A program made the position numbers and the translations under genes. From GCA-002708315 sp964460905 (GTDB lineage: Bacteria; Bacteroidota; Bacteroidia; Bacteroidales; F082): a DNA stretch of 64,000 nucleotides. Location of the stretch: positions 35,084 through 99,083 of the forward strand of contig CAYWRM010000012.1 of NCBI GenBank assembly GCA_964460905.1, read 5' to 3'. Numbering within the stretch: the first letter of the stretch is position 1; each line of letters starts with the position of its first letter. Below, in pieces: positions 35,791-44,635 of this stretch. The notes beneath the pieces were generated by a model that ran no database searches, was not told the DNA's origin, and saw only the letters and a program-made list of their open reading frames with translations.

Positions 35791-38013
35791 TTAAATACTA
35801 TCAATAATAGAATTCATTGTTTCACTTGGGCGCATAGCCTTAGTAGCCAATTCATCGTTTGGCATAAAGTAACCTCCAATATTAGTAGCTTTACCTTCTG
35901 CGGCAGCAATTTCTCTCAGAATTTTTCCCTGGTTTTCTTTAAGCTGTTCAGCAACCACAGTAAATTTTGCTTTTAATTCAGCGTCCTCATTTTGCTCAGC
36001 TAACTGCTCCGCCCAATACTGTGCAAGAAACATATGACTTCCTCGGTTATCTATTTCACCAGCTTTACGTGAAGGCCCTTTTTTATTATCCAGATGTTTG
36101 GCAATTGCCTTGTCAAGTGTTGTTGAAAGTAGTTGTGCACGCTTATTATCATAATTGTTTGCAAGATGTTCAAGCGAAACGGTCAAAGCAAGAAATTCAC
36201 CAAGTGAATCCCATCGCAGATGTCCTTCAGAATTAAATTGTTGTACGTGTTTAGGGGCTGAACCACCTGCACCGGTTTCAAATAATCCACCACCTGAAAG
36301 CAGAGGAACTATTGAAAGCATTTTTGCGCTTGTTCCCAGTTCAAGTATTGGAAATAAATCAGTTAGGTAATCTCTTAGTGCATTTCCTGTGACGGAGATC
36401 GTGTCTTTTCCTGCTTTTGCTCTTGCAAGAGTAAACTTCATAGCATCAACAGGAGACATAATTTGAATATCAAGTCCATCTGTATTATAATCCTTTAAAT
36501 AAACATTAACTAACCTGATTAGCACAGCATCATGTGCACGGTTACTATCTAACCAGAAAACAGTAGGGTTATCGGTTGCTCTGGCTCTGTTCACAGCAAG
36601 TTTCACCCAGTCGCGGATTGCAATATTCTTTGTCTGGCAACTTCGATAAATATCGTCTTTCTCAACATTATGTTCCATCAGAATATCGCTATTGCTATTT
36701 ACAATACGGATTGTTCCTGTTCCTGTTACTTTAAATGTTTTATCGTGTGAGCCATATTCTTCGGCTTTTTGAGCCATAAGACCTACATTGGCAACATTAC
36801 CCATAGTAGCTGGGTCGAAGGCGCCATTTTCTTTACAATAGCTTATTCCTTCCTGATAAAATGTTGCATAACATCTATCGGGGATAATTGCTTTAGTATC
36901 CTGAAGGTTCCCACTTGCATTCCACATTTTTCCGCTATCACGAATTACGTTTGGCATTGATGCATCTATAATAATATCGTTTCCGGCGTGCAGGTTAGTG
37001 ATACCTTTATCTGAATCAACCATGGCCAACGAAGGGTTTTTAGCATAAACTGCCTGGATATCGGCTTCAATCTCGCTGCGTTTAGCATCATCAAGTGATG
37101 ATATTTTTTTATATAAATCACCAAGGCCCATATCAGGCACTATACCCAATGCTTTAAACGTGTCAGCATGTTTATCAAACACATCTTTAAAGAATACAGA
37201 AACAAAGTTTCCAAAAATTATTGGATCGGAGACCTTCATCATTGTTGCTTTAAGGTGTACAGAGAAAAGCGTGTCGTTTGCATTTGCATCATCAATCTGC
37301 TCTTGAATGAAGTTGCGAAGAGATATGGAACTCATAAATGTGCCATCAATAACTTCATCTTTTAATAAAGCAAGACCCTCTTTTAATACAGTAACATTTC
37401 CATTAGCATCAACAAATTCATAGTTTACCGTATCGTCTTTATCCATAACGATGGTTTTTTCATTGCCATAGAAATCCCCCTCATCCATATAGGCTACATG
37501 ACACTTGGAATCAGTTGACCACGCACCAAGTTTTTTTGGGTTTTTCATTGCATATGCCTTTACCGATGGTGCCACACGGCGATCAGAATTACCTTCTCGG
37601 AGTACTGGGTTTACTGCACTTCCTAAACATTTGGCATATCTGGTTTTTATTTCCTCTTCTTTATTATTTTTTGGATCTTCGGGGTAATCAGGAAGATTAT
37701 ATCCTTTTGCCTGAAGTTCTGAAACTGCTTCTTTTAACTGTGGAATTGAGGCACTAATATTCGGAAGCTTAATAATATTGGCTTCCGGTTTTTTTGCCAG
37801 TTTTCCAAGAAATGCCAACTCATCATCAATTTTTTGCTCATCGGATAGCATTTCTGGAAAAGTAGATATAATGCGTGCAGCCAATGAAATATCCTTTATC
37901 TCAACCTCAACTCCGGCGGCATTAGTAAAAGCATTTACAATAGGAAGCAATGAATATGTTGCCAAAGCTGGTGCTTCGTCAATTTTTGTCCAGATAATTT
38001 TTGTGTCGCTCAT
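35791..38013 (-). CDS. icd: monomeric NADP-dependent isocitrate dehydrogenase
   Basis: This 740-residue protein is the large monomeric-type isocitrate dehydrogenase (IDH-II), unrelated in length to the dimeric enzyme of about 415 residues. Diagnostic blocks are the N-terminal IIWTKIDEAPALATYSLLPIV, substrate-binding GNSDRRVAPSVKAYAMKNPKK, the metal/catalytic region VSDPIIFGNFVSVFF and the C-terminal FLALTVSLEHLANNYDNKRAQLL. It converts isocitrate to 2-oxoglutarate in the TCA cycle and supplies NADPH. It appears monocistronic, with a TACCTTTG box at 38080-38087. Confidence 0.96.
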   Translation of the reverse strand: MSDTKIIWTKIDEAPALATYSLLPIVNAFTNAAGVEVEIKDISLAARIISTFPEMLSDEQKIDDELAFLGKLAKKPEANIIKLPNISASIPQLKEAVSELQAKGYNLPDYPEDPKNNKEEEIKTRYAKCLGSAVNPVLREGNSDRRVAPSVKAYAMKNPKKLGAWSTDSKCHVAYMDEGDFYGNEKTIVMDKDDTVNYEFVDANGNVTVLKEGLALLKDEVIDGTFMSSISLRNFIQEQIDDANANDTLFSVHLKATMMKVSDPIIFGNFVSVFFKDVFDKHADTFKALGIVPDMGLGDLYKKISSLDDAKRSEIEADIQAVYAKNPSLAMVDSDKGITNLHAGNDIIIDASMPNVIRDSGKMWNASGNLQDTKAIIPDRCYATFYQEGISYCKENGAFDPATMGNVANVGLMAQKAEEYGSHDKTFKVTGTGTIRIVNSNSDILMEHNVEKDDIYRSCQTKNIAIRDWVKLAVNRARATDNPTVFWLDSNRAHDAVLIRLVNVYLKDYNTDGLDIQIMSPVDAMKFTLARAKAGKDTISVTGNALRDYLTDLFPILELGTSAKMLSIVPLLSGGGLFETGAGGSAPKHVQQFNSEGHLRWDSLGEFLALTVSLEHLANNYDNKRAQLLSTTLDKAIAKHLDNKKGPSRKAGEIDNRGSHMFLAQYWAEQLAEQNEDAELKAKFTVVAEQLKENQGKILREIAAAEGKATNIGGYFMPNDELATKAMRPSETMNSIIDSI

Positions 38014-38079
38014 GATGATAATTTGATTTGAAGATATTATTAAAAAGGCTTAACTTTTGTCATAAAAATTAAAAGAATG

Positions 38080-38087
38080 CAAAGGTA
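38080..38087 (-). promoter_or_regulatory. predicted -7 box (TACCTTTG) for icd
   Basis: The minus strand reads TACCTTTG, 66 nt before the icd start. The rest of the 315-nt gap 38014-38328 shows no gene or clear repeat. Confidence 0.4.
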
Positions 38088-38328
38088 AGAAGTTTGTAGC
38101 TGTGCTGAAGTTCTAGCACCCAATTTAGAACTGTTTATATATAGTAAAAGGAATATTGTTTTGAATTAAAATAATAGAGGATTATTTTTTGTATAATAGC
38201 AAGTTACAAGTTTTTATCGCTTTCTAAAAACTTATCTAATATATAATAACTTAAAATTTAGATGCGTTTGCCCTGAAGGATTTTACCTGTATCAGAAGAA
38301 AATCAAAAAGAATAATCTTTTATCTGAC

Positions 38329-39705
38329 TTAAACCAGCACCAACTTTTTAACCGGTTTAACATATTTGGTCACGTCAAAGTCTACAGGCATATCATCACT
38401 ATTTCTAAATACTTTAGCCGTTAATCCGCTTTGGTGCCATTTTCTGGCTCCAAAATTTAAACCAAAGTAGAGTGCTGCATCGGTAACTCCTGTAAAAGCA
38501 TTTGGGAGCGATCTGCTTATTATTGAACTGTAACTATAGGTCTTGTCTTTAATAGTTGAATAACCATCTTGCAACTCCTGGCAGGTCATGCTGTTTGGCT
38601 TAATAATTACCTTCTTTGCGTCAAACTGTCTCCAGTCGTCGGTAAGTATTCTTTTTTCCTGTTTCATTTTTTCAAAAACCTGTGTGCCTGGGTATGGGGT
38701 TAAGGCACAAGCCTGAAGAAAAGCAGGTTTTGCTTTTTCAATAAATTTATAGGCTGTATCGAATACAGTTGTATCATCCCCATCCAACCCAAAAACTAAA
38801 GATGCCATTGTTTTTATGCCATTGTCCTGTAGTATTTTAATGGCTTCTACATTTTTGTCGAAACTGGCAAATGTTTTTCTGTATTTGTTCAGCCCTGAAT
38901 CTGTCATCGATTCAAAGCCAATAAGCAATCCTTTACATCCCGATTTACGGGCAAGTTTCATCAATTCTTTATCGTTTGTGATATTAATGGAAGCTTGACC
39001 TACCCAGCCTTTTTTATATGGAATCATTCGTTCAAATAATTCTCTTGCAAACTTTTTATTAATTGTAATATTGTCATCCAGAAAGAAGAGGTTTTTTTCT
39101 TCTATTGTTTCAATATCATTAATTATACAATCAATTGATTTATGTCGCTGTTTTGACCCAAAAGATCTGGGCACAGTACAAAAATCACAATTATACGGAC
39201 AACCTCTTCCTGTTTCAATTGGTGCAATTTTAAATTTTCCTGCAACTTTTTGAACCAGATCACGCCTTGGTTTAATATAACGGTTAAGCTCAGGATATTT
39301 ATCTAATTTATAGAATTCTTTAAGGCTGTAGGTTTGAATATCATGAAGTACCTGTTCCCACAAGCCATTTTCTGCTTCGCCAATAACAACCGCATCACCA
39401 TACATTATAGCTTCCTTTGGCATTACTGTGGCATGAATACCACCAAATACAATTGTTTTCCCCCGCTTTTTAAACTCATTTGCAATTTCATAACCTCGTA
39501 TTGCCGTTTGGGTCATAATTGAAATTCCAACAACATCAACTTCCTGTTCGAAATCAATTACTTGGTTGAAAACCTCCTCTATTATTTTTACTTCGTGTTG
39601 TTCAGGCGTTAAGCCTGCAATTAATGATAAAGTTAGTTGAGGGATAGCCATCGAATCATGACGTTGATTGTCATCCGGGCAAGGTGAAATTAGTAGTATC
39701 TTCAT
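38329..39705 (-). CDS. B12-binding domain radical SAM protein
   Basis: This 458-residue protein has an N-terminal cobalamin-binding-like domain (VDVVGISIMTQTAIRGYEIANEF, IVFGGIHATVMPKEAI, VIGEAENGLWEQVL). Next is a radical SAM core with the [4Fe-4S] motif GCPYNCDFC (CX3CX2C) near residue 170, FLDDNITINKKFARELFERM and a DUF4070-like C-terminus. Family members methylate unactivated carbons or modify lipids and natural products. The substrate is unknown. Upstream are only gene remnants, so no pathway context is available. Confidence 0.85.
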   Translation of the reverse strand: MKILLISPCPDDNQRHDSMAIPQLTLSLIAGLTPEQHEVKIIEEVFNQVIDFEQEVDVVGISIMTQTAIRGYEIANEFKKRGKTIVFGGIHATVMPKEAIMYGDAVVIGEAENGLWEQVLHDIQTYSLKEFYKLDKYPELNRYIKPRRDLVQKVAGKFKIAPIETGRGCPYNCDFCTVPRSFGSKQRHKSIDCIINDIETIEEKNLFFLDDNITINKKFARELFERMIPYKKGWVGQASINITNDKELMKLARKSGCKGLLIGFESMTDSGLNKYRKTFASFDKNVEAIKILQDNGIKTMASLVFGLDGDDTTVFDTAYKFIEKAKPAFLQACALTPYPGTQVFEKMKQEKRILTDDWRQFDAKKVIIKPNSMTCQELQDGYSTIKDKTYSYSSIISRSLPNAFTGVTDAALYFGLNFGARKWHQSGLTAKVFRNSDDMPVDFDVTKYVKPVKKLVLV

Positions 39706-39815
39706 AAAATGGAATTAAATTTAGCTTAGCTCCGTTTTAATGATACCAATGCCAAAAAGAATTGGCTAAGTTAGTTAGTTTTTATAACTCAGGCTTTCCG
39801 GTTAACACTTTTTAA

Positions 39816-40016
39816 CTAAGCAGAAGAAAAGAAACAATTTGTATAACATATTTGGGGCATGTTTGGCAACTGGATCATGTTTTTCTTTTGGTTCCAGCAC
39901 AAGATATTGTTGGTGAATTTTTAATGACATTTAAAGAATTTCTACCTCGTATGAAAGCTGCTAGCTTTAGCCTTGATCAGGTAATGGAAAAATTATCAAC
40001 TCCAACAAGCAATTAA
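39816..40016 (+). pseudogene. 3' remnant of an arylsulfatase gene
   Basis: Plus-strand 39816-40016 is open without a proper start. From 39864 it encodes WQLDHVFLLVPAQDIVGEFL and then TFKEFLPRMKAASFSLDQVM before a stop. The W-x-LDHxFLLVPAQ and TFKEFxPRxKxASFxLDQVMEKL blocks are what I recall as the extreme C-terminus of periplasmic arylsulfatases. Roughly 500 upstream residues are absent, so only about 60 codons survive. It borders another truncated gene and the third copy of the island repeat. Confidence 0.65.
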
Positions 40017-40019
40017 TAC

Positions 40020-40262
40020 TAACCGTCCAATGATTTATACACTTTGTTAGCAACTGGACGTTCATTTTTTCAGTCAGTCAGTCAGTTATTTAATTCTCAT
40101 TAATGGTCTTTTCAGGGTTGCAGTAAACTTTCAACGGGACACAAATTTATTTTGTTTTTTTTGTAGGTGGGCAAGCCTAAAACCGCCCTTAAAGACGGTT
40201 ACCTGGGCTGGCTTTGTATGCTCTTTGGCAAGCTTTGGCTGTGCGTTGGCTCGTGAGGCTTT
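40020..40262. repeat. mosaic intergenic region with copy C of the island repeat
   Basis: The block contains CTCTTTGGCAAGCTTTGGCT at 40221-40240 and GTGCGTTGGC at 40241-40250, diverged but recognisable relatives of the words in copies A and B. It also has a GTCCA/TGGAC inverted pair near 40027-40063, the short run CAGTCAGTCAGTCAGT, and an AACCG-N10-CGGTT hairpin near 40181-40201. It lies between two gene remnants. Confidence 0.5.
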
Positions 40263-40263
40263 T

Positions 40264-40455
40264 CTATGCTGCTGCTAATTCGCACGAATCAGTCATTTGA
40301 ATTTTAGGAAACTGCTTTTTGAGTGGGTTCAGTACTTCTAAATTGGTATCGCATACCAGAACTGATGACAGTTCGATTTGTTTGTTTGCCAACACTTGCA
40401 GAAAAATTTTAGTAATTCTTCCGCCACCAATAAAACCGAGTGATTTTGTTTTCAT
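40264..40455 (-). pseudogene. truncated ProC-like NAD(P)-binding gene
   Basis: This 63-codon fragment encodes MKTKSLGFIGGGRITKIFLQ, a Rossmann GxGxxx start, then VLVCDTNLEVLNPLKKQFPKIQMTDSCELAA before an abrupt stop. This matches the first quarter of pyrroline-5-carboxylate reductase/F420-oxidoreductase-like proteins, which run to about 260 residues. The 3' part is replaced by repeat copy C. It sits 5 nt downstream of the TauE/SafE gene, as if once part of that operon. Confidence 0.7.
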
Positions 40456-40460
40456 AATTT

Positions 40461-41198
40461 TTATAACAATTTAAGAGCCATTTTAACAGCCATAATTAGT
40501 AGAATAATTGCAAGAATCTTTTTCACTATTTTCGGGTTTAACCGCTTTTGCATGAATATGGTTCCAATAGTTGCGCCTGCAACACCGGCAAGTGAAGTTA
40601 TTATCAATAATCTCCAATCAACTGCGCCAATTGACCAGTAGGTAAGAAATCCGGATAATGAAGAAAAAGGAACAACAAAAGCAGTTATTGTTGTGATTTT
40701 TTTTGGATTAAAACCCATCATTAATAAAAGCGGAGAAATAATTCCACCACCACCAATACCGAGCATGCCTGATATTAAACCTGCAACAGCACCAATTAAT
40801 GAAAGTGGAAAATAGGGAATATCTTCTCGAAAATTTGTTTTCTTTTTATTCTTAAAAAACAGAAACATAAAGCCTGAGAATAGCAAGAAGGAAACGAACA
40901 TGAGCAACACAATATATGATGCAATGTATTTTGATAAATAAGCCCCAACAATTGCGAAAAGAAATGAGAATATAATAATTGGAATGCCTAATTTAAAATC
41001 AAGTCGTTTGTTTTTAATGTTGTTAACACTTGCTCCGGTTAAACTTATGGTGTTGTAAAATAAACCAACAGGTTTTGCCACCGATATAGGAATCCCGAAA
41101 GCATCCATAATTGGAATCAATATGATTGCTGCCCCTACACCTCCAAGAGAGAAAATAAGGGCAGCAAAAAATGAAATCGCTGCTAAATAATATTCCAC
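40461..41198 (-). CDS. TauE/SafE family sulfite exporter-like permease
   Basis: This 245-residue membrane protein has about seven to eight TM helices and the family's internal glycine-rich repeats: FSLGGVGAAIILIPIMDAFG in the first half and AGLISGMLGIGGGGIISPLLLMMGFNPKK in the second. TauE/SafE proteins move sulfite, sulfoacetate or other small anions. It follows the FmdE-like gene by 13 nt, at the end of the arsenical cluster, and may export an anionic product of that module. This is inference from position only. Confidence 0.88.
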   Translation of the reverse strand: MEYYLAAISFFAALIFSLGGVGAAIILIPIMDAFGIPISVAKPVGLFYNTISLTGASVNNIKNKRLDFKLGIPIIIFSFLFAIVGAYLSKYIASYIVLLMFVSFLLFSGFMFLFFKNKKKTNFREDIPYFPLSLIGAVAGLISGMLGIGGGGIISPLLLMMGFNPKKITTITAFVVPFSSLSGFLTYWSIGAVDWRLLIITSLAGVAGATIGTIFMQKRLNPKIVKKILAIILLIMAVKMALKLL

Positions 41199-41211
41199 AA
41201 TAAGCTACAAT

Positions 41212-41814
41212 TTATTTTTCTGAACAAGGAATACATACTCTTTTACCATCAATAATTTTTGATTGATTGTCGAATACAATCTCATTACATTTTGAGCAAT
41301 TATGCCATTCAAAAGTTCCTTTCGGTAATTCTACATTTTTCTCGAAAATTTCACTTATAGAAAATAGCACATTCTCGTCCATTTGTTCCACATTTTCAAT
41401 AAGCGGCATTACCAATTCGGGTTTAATATCTTTAGGTTCAACTTTTTGTTTTCGGAGCTTTACAAATTCGGAGTTCAACGCTTTTTCAAAAAATGCTGGT
41501 TGCATGGATACTCTCACTGCTTTCTTTGTTTTTAAATCAACCAATACAATCGCATTTTTCCCATAATTTAATTTTTCTGCAATTCCTTTTCCATAGGTAC
41601 AACCCGTTGCAGCCATTACTCCATCTAAAAAGCAAGCGGCGGCATGTGCGGGGCCGTTTTCACAATAAAGATATAGCTCTTTGTTGCTGGCTTTTTCAAC
41701 ACCAAGTTTTTTCATTGCGGTTAACCCTGCCCGGTAACCTATTGGCATTGCAGGACATTTATGTCCGTGAAATTCAAATGCCCATTCTGGAATTTGAAAT
41801 TTTTGTGTATTCAT
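41212..41814 (-). CDS. FmdE family protein with C-terminal zinc finger
   Basis: This 200-residue protein resembles formylmethanofuran dehydrogenase subunit E: FEFHGHKCPAMPIGYRAGL, CENGPAHAAACFLDGVMAATGCTYGKG and KTKKAVRVSM. A C-terminal CSKC-x(n)-CIPC zinc ribbon follows. FmdE-like proteins occur widely outside methanogens, without the rest of the complex, and have no established function there. It lies between the decayed outer-membrane gene and the TauE/SafE gene, all on the strand of the arsenical cluster. Confidence 0.87.
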   Translation of the reverse strand: MNTQKFQIPEWAFEFHGHKCPAMPIGYRAGLTAMKKLGVEKASNKELYLYCENGPAHAAACFLDGVMAATGCTYGKGIAEKLNYGKNAIVLVDLKTKKAVRVSMQPAFFEKALNSEFVKLRKQKVEPKDIKPELVMPLIENVEQMDENVLFSISEIFEKNVELPKGTFEWHNCSKCNEIVFDNQSKIIDGKRVCIPCSEK

Positions 41815-41825
41815 GATATTCGTTT

Positions 41826-42060
41826 TTAAAATCTATATTCCATACTTAATAAAATACTATTCTCATTTGTGTTTGTCGTTTCGTCAGGCAGCCACTCCTA
41901 ATAATTTAACGAAATATTTACCCCTTCTGCATCGACAAACGTTATTTTCCCAATAGAAGTTGCCCTACCTCGGTCAATAATGATTTTTGAACTTCACTTT
42001 TCATTAAACTGGTATTGAAATTCCAAATGTGCACGACCAAAACTGTAAGAATTATTCTTC
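41826..42060 (-). pseudogene. decayed 3' end of an outer-membrane beta-barrel gene
   Basis: The 252-nt gap between the permease and FmdE genes encodes, in two minus-strand frames, NSYSFGRAHLEFQYQFNEK (42052-41996) and then GRATSIGKITFVDAEGVNIS, an in-frame TAG, and DETTNTNENSILLSMEYRF before a stop. Alternating hydrophobic residues and a C-terminal Phe are typical of the last strands of a barrel. At least one frameshift and one nonsense codon separate the pieces. The original protein may have been an outer-membrane partner of the efflux genes. Confidence 0.6.
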
Positions 42061-42066
42061 TTGACA

Positions 42067-43110
42067 TTACATCACATAATTTAAAATGAACCCAACAATT
42101 ACAATTCCAATGGCAACAATCCCAACAAATACAGTGATTAATTGCCATTTCAATACTTTTTTCAGGATAATAATTTCGGGTAGAGATAAGGCAATCACCG
42201 ACATCATAAATGCTAAAGCAGTTCCTAATGAAACGCCTTTTTCAATTAATACGCTCACAATGGGGATAATTCCTGCTGCATTGGAGTACATCGGAATACC
42301 CATTAAAATTGCCAGTGGAACGCCATACCAATTCTCCTTGCCCAAAAGCGACCCCAGGAAATCTTCTGGAACATAACCATGCGCACCTGCACCAACAGCA
42401 ATACCAATGATAATATAAATCCAGATTTTGCCTACAATTTCCTTTACCGATTCGTAACCTGCCTGAATGCGTTCATAAAAGGAAAGTTTAACAGCCAGTT
42501 GGCTTTCGTGATTGACTTTTACTTTATATACCCATTCGGCAACGTATTTTTCTAATCCGAGTTTACCAATTAACCATCCTGATAAAATAGCAATGGTAAG
42601 TCCTGTCACCATATATATTATGGCAACTTTCCATCCAAAAAGACCAACCAATAATACCAATGCAACTTCGTTAATCATTGGGGCGGCAATCAGAAAAGAG
42701 AAGGTTACTCCCAGAGGGACTCCAGCTTCAACAAAACCCAAAAACAATGGGATAGCGGAACACGAACAGAAAGGTGTTATTGTTCCAAGCAGTGATGCTA
42801 AAATATTACCTGTAAATAAAGATTTTCCTTCTAATATTTTTCGTGTTTTTTCAGGTGTGAAATAAGTTCTTAAAATACCCACTCCAAAAATGATAAGCAC
42901 CAACAACAACATAACTTTCGGAACTTCAAAAATGAAAAAACGTAGCGTTTCTGTCAGGTGTTTACCCGATACCATGCCGAAAATGTCGTCAATTACAAAG
43001 TCGGCTAATGGTTGCAAGTTCCAATAAATTAATATCCATAAGGGGAGCAGAAGGGCAGGAACAAACCATCCATTCATGTTACGGTTTAATGCAATTACTT
43101 TCTCTCTCAT
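42067..43110 (-). CDS. permease of the ArsP/DUF318 family
   Basis: This 347-residue membrane protein carries the two-part permease family pattern: FGVGILRTYFTPEKTRKILEGK and LLGTITPFCSCSAIPLFLGFVEAGVPLGVTFSFLIAAPMINEVALVLL in the first half, and AILMGIPMYSNAAGIIPIVSVLIEKGVSLGTALAFMMSVIALSLPEIIILKKVLK in the second. The CSCSA motif is typical. Relatives such as ArsP efflux trivalent organoarsenicals. I chose MREKVIALNR (43110) as start; the longer reading overlaps ArsG. An ArsR-like site lies about 19 nt upstream. Confidence 0.88.
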   Translation of the reverse strand: MREKVIALNRNMNGWFVPALLLPLWILIYWNLQPLADFVIDDIFGMVSGKHLTETLRFFIFEVPKVMLLLVLIIFGVGILRTYFTPEKTRKILEGKSLFTGNILASLLGTITPFCSCSAIPLFLGFVEAGVPLGVTFSFLIAAPMINEVALVLLVGLFGWKVAIIYMVTGLTIAILSGWLIGKLGLEKYVAEWVYKVKVNHESQLAVKLSFYERIQAGYESVKEIVGKIWIYIIIGIAVGAGAHGYVPEDFLGSLLGKENWYGVPLAILMGIPMYSNAAGIIPIVSVLIEKGVSLGTALAFMMSVIALSLPEIIILKKVLKWQLITVFVGIVAIGIVIVGFILNYVM

Positions 43111-43128
43111 TTTTCCCCTCTGTTTTCT

Positions 43129-43146
43129 ATTTGTAAAAAAGCGAAC
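43129..43146. promoter_or_regulatory. candidate ArsR operator 3 (permease)
   Basis: On the minus strand this is GTTCGCTTTTTTACAAAT. It matches 13 of 18 positions of the arsR palindrome (read as GTTCGCAAATTTACGAAC), with one arm intact. It lies just before the permease start. Confidence 0.35.
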
Positions 43147-43163
43147 TATATTTTTAATTTTTT

Positions 43164-43862
43164 TTAGAAATAAATAATGAATATGTAATAGACCCCAACC
43201 CCGATAAATAAAACCGCAACTACACGCCTGAACCAAAGCTCAAAGGTTTTCAGTTTGTTGTAAACATTACCAATTGAACCAACGCTAAATGCAATGAGCC
43301 ATGCGAAAATTATTACGGGGATTCCTGTTGCTATCGCAAAAAACAGGGGTAAATACAAACCGCTTGCGCTACTGATTGTCATGGGTATGAGCATGCCAAA
43401 ATAAAGTACGCCACTGTACGGACAAAACGCCAGGGCGAAAACTACACCCAATAAAAGAACGCCCCAAAAACCGCTGTTCGATTTGTTCTCCATTTTTTCG
43501 GTTAACGAACCAATGCCATGTATTTTGAGTTTTAAAATTCCAAGCATAAACAAGCCGATTATGATTAAAAGCGGACCCAATAATTTTTCGCCCCATTCCT
43601 GAAAAAACCCTGCAAACTCGAACTGGCTTGCTCCAAAAAAGAAAAGTAAACCAATTGCGGTATATGAAATTGCCCGACCCAACGTATAAACCAATCCGTT
43701 AATAAAAACCTTACGTTGGCTTACAATATCCTTGCTGATAAAGCCGATAGCTGTGATGTTGGTTGCTAAAGGGCAGGGACTTATGGCAGTCATAAGTCCC
43801 AGAATAAATGCGGTAAATATTGGAAACTGCGATGTTTCCAGAAAATTTTGTAATACTTCCAT
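43164..43862 (-). CDS. ArsG family aromatic arsenical efflux permease (CcdA/SafE-like)
   Basis: This 232-residue protein with about six TM helices is of the CcdA/DsbD-transmembrane type: LGLMTAISPCPLATNITAIGFI with the paired Pro/Cys motif in TM1, and VVFALAFCPYSGVLYFGMLIP with a second Cys. Proteins of this kind next to ArsF-like thioredoxins are annotated as ArsG, the permease for aminobenzylarsenicals. A disulfide-transfer role is an alternative. It starts 2 nt after arsF. Confidence 0.82.
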   Translation of the reverse strand: MEVLQNFLETSQFPIFTAFILGLMTAISPCPLATNITAIGFISKDIVSQRKVFINGLVYTLGRAISYTAIGLLFFFGASQFEFAGFFQEWGEKLLGPLLIIIGLFMLGILKLKIHGIGSLTEKMENKSNSGFWGVLLLGVVFALAFCPYSGVLYFGMLIPMTISSASGLYLPLFFAIATGIPVIIFAWLIAFSVGSIGNVYNKLKTFELWFRRVVAVLFIGVGVYYIFIIYF

Positions 43863-43864
43863 AT

Positions 43865-44302
43865 TTACATCATTGCATCAATGGTCGATTTCAATTTGCT
43901 TTTTAATTTATCGGGATTGGTGCGTGCATTTAAAAATGCATTGTTGGTCAAGTCCACTTTTTTATCTCCGTTTATGATTAAAAGTGTTTGTCCGCTAATT
44001 TTATATTTTGCCACCAATGGGTTATCTTTTTCTTCCTCTCTGTTAATGGATTCAAAAGTTACTTTGTCGCCATAATATTCCTTAATTGCCTCTTTGGTAA
44101 CCGCTTCCACAGCCTGACAAGTGGCACAGCGTCGGGTTGCATGAAAATAGTAAACCTGTACTTCGCTTGTGGTTTCATTTTCGGCGGAAGCTACTTTGGT
44201 ATCATCTGCCTGATCTGCTTTTTTATCATTATTATCTTGTGCTGTTACCGTTACTAATCCTACAAAAAGGATAAAACTTAAAGCGCTGATTAATTTTTTC
44301 AT
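43865..44302 (-). CDS. ArsF-like secreted thioredoxin-fold protein
   Basis: This 145-residue protein has a signal peptide (to VTVTAQ), an acidic low-complexity linker to about residue 45, then a thioredoxin-like domain with VYYFHATRRCATCQAVE (CATC) and an ISGQTLLII edge strand. It matches the ArsF family, named as the nitrophenyl-compound nitroreductase subunit in arsenical clusters. A periplasmic reductant role is inferred from the C-x-x-C. It is 11 nt downstream of the small thioredoxin gene and 2 nt upstream of ArsG. Confidence 0.82.
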   Translation of the reverse strand: MKKLISALSFILFVGLVTVTAQDNNDKKADQADDTKVASAENETTSEVQVYYFHATRRCATCQAVEAVTKEAIKEYYGDKVTFESINREEEKDNPLVAKYKISGQTLLIINGDKKVDLTNNAFLNARTNPDKLKSKLKSTIDAMM

Positions 44303-44313
44303 TTTACTGTATA

Positions 44314-44547
44314 TTAATTAGTTAATAATTTTGATAATTCATCTACTGAAGGGACTTTCCCTTTTACTACAATTTCTCCGTCAATAACTAATGCAGGAGT
44401 TGTCATTACGCCAAACTGCATAATTTCAACAATGTCCTCCACTTTTGTAACAGTGGCATTTACCCCCGTTTTCTCAATGGCTTCTTTGGTTGCTTTTTCA
44501 AGTGCTTTGCATTTTGCGCATCCTGTGCCCAGTACTTTGATTTCCAT
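44314..44547 (-). CDS. small thioredoxin family protein (MTH895/TM0996 type)
   Basis: This 77-residue protein is MEIKVLGTGCAKCKALEKATKEAIEKTG, followed by the cis-Pro region MTTPALVIDGEIVVKGKVPS. The C-A-K-C motif and the short fold match the redox-active disulfide protein 2 family, often found in arsR-linked operons. I chose MEIKVLG (44547) as start; an upstream ATG at 44595 adds 16 residues that do not resemble the family and reads into the operator-like region. It likely shuttles electrons to ArsF/ArsG. Confidence 0.85.
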   Translation of the reverse strand: MEIKVLGTGCAKCKALEKATKEAIEKTGVNATVTKVEDIVEIMQFGVMTTPALVIDGEIVVKGKVPSVDELSKLLTN

Positions 44548-44600
44548 GTTTGCAATCTTTAAATTTTTAAAATTCATATTATTTATCTTTTCCATTCGCT

Positions 44601-44618
44601 ATTCGCAAAACAACGAAC
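44601..44618. promoter_or_regulatory. candidate ArsR operator 2 (thioredoxin gene)
   Basis: ATTCGCAAAACAACGAAC matches 14 of 18 positions of the arsR palindrome reverse complement. It lies between arsR and the small thioredoxin gene, suggesting a second controlled promoter inside the cluster. Confidence 0.45.
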
Positions 44619-44635
44619 ATTATTTGTAAATTTTT

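Noticed and set aside
43164..43862. CcdA for cytochrome c maturation
   Set aside because: The fold matches, but the neighbours are ArsR, ArsF and an arsenical-type permease, with no cytochrome maturation genes nearby; kept as an alternative only.
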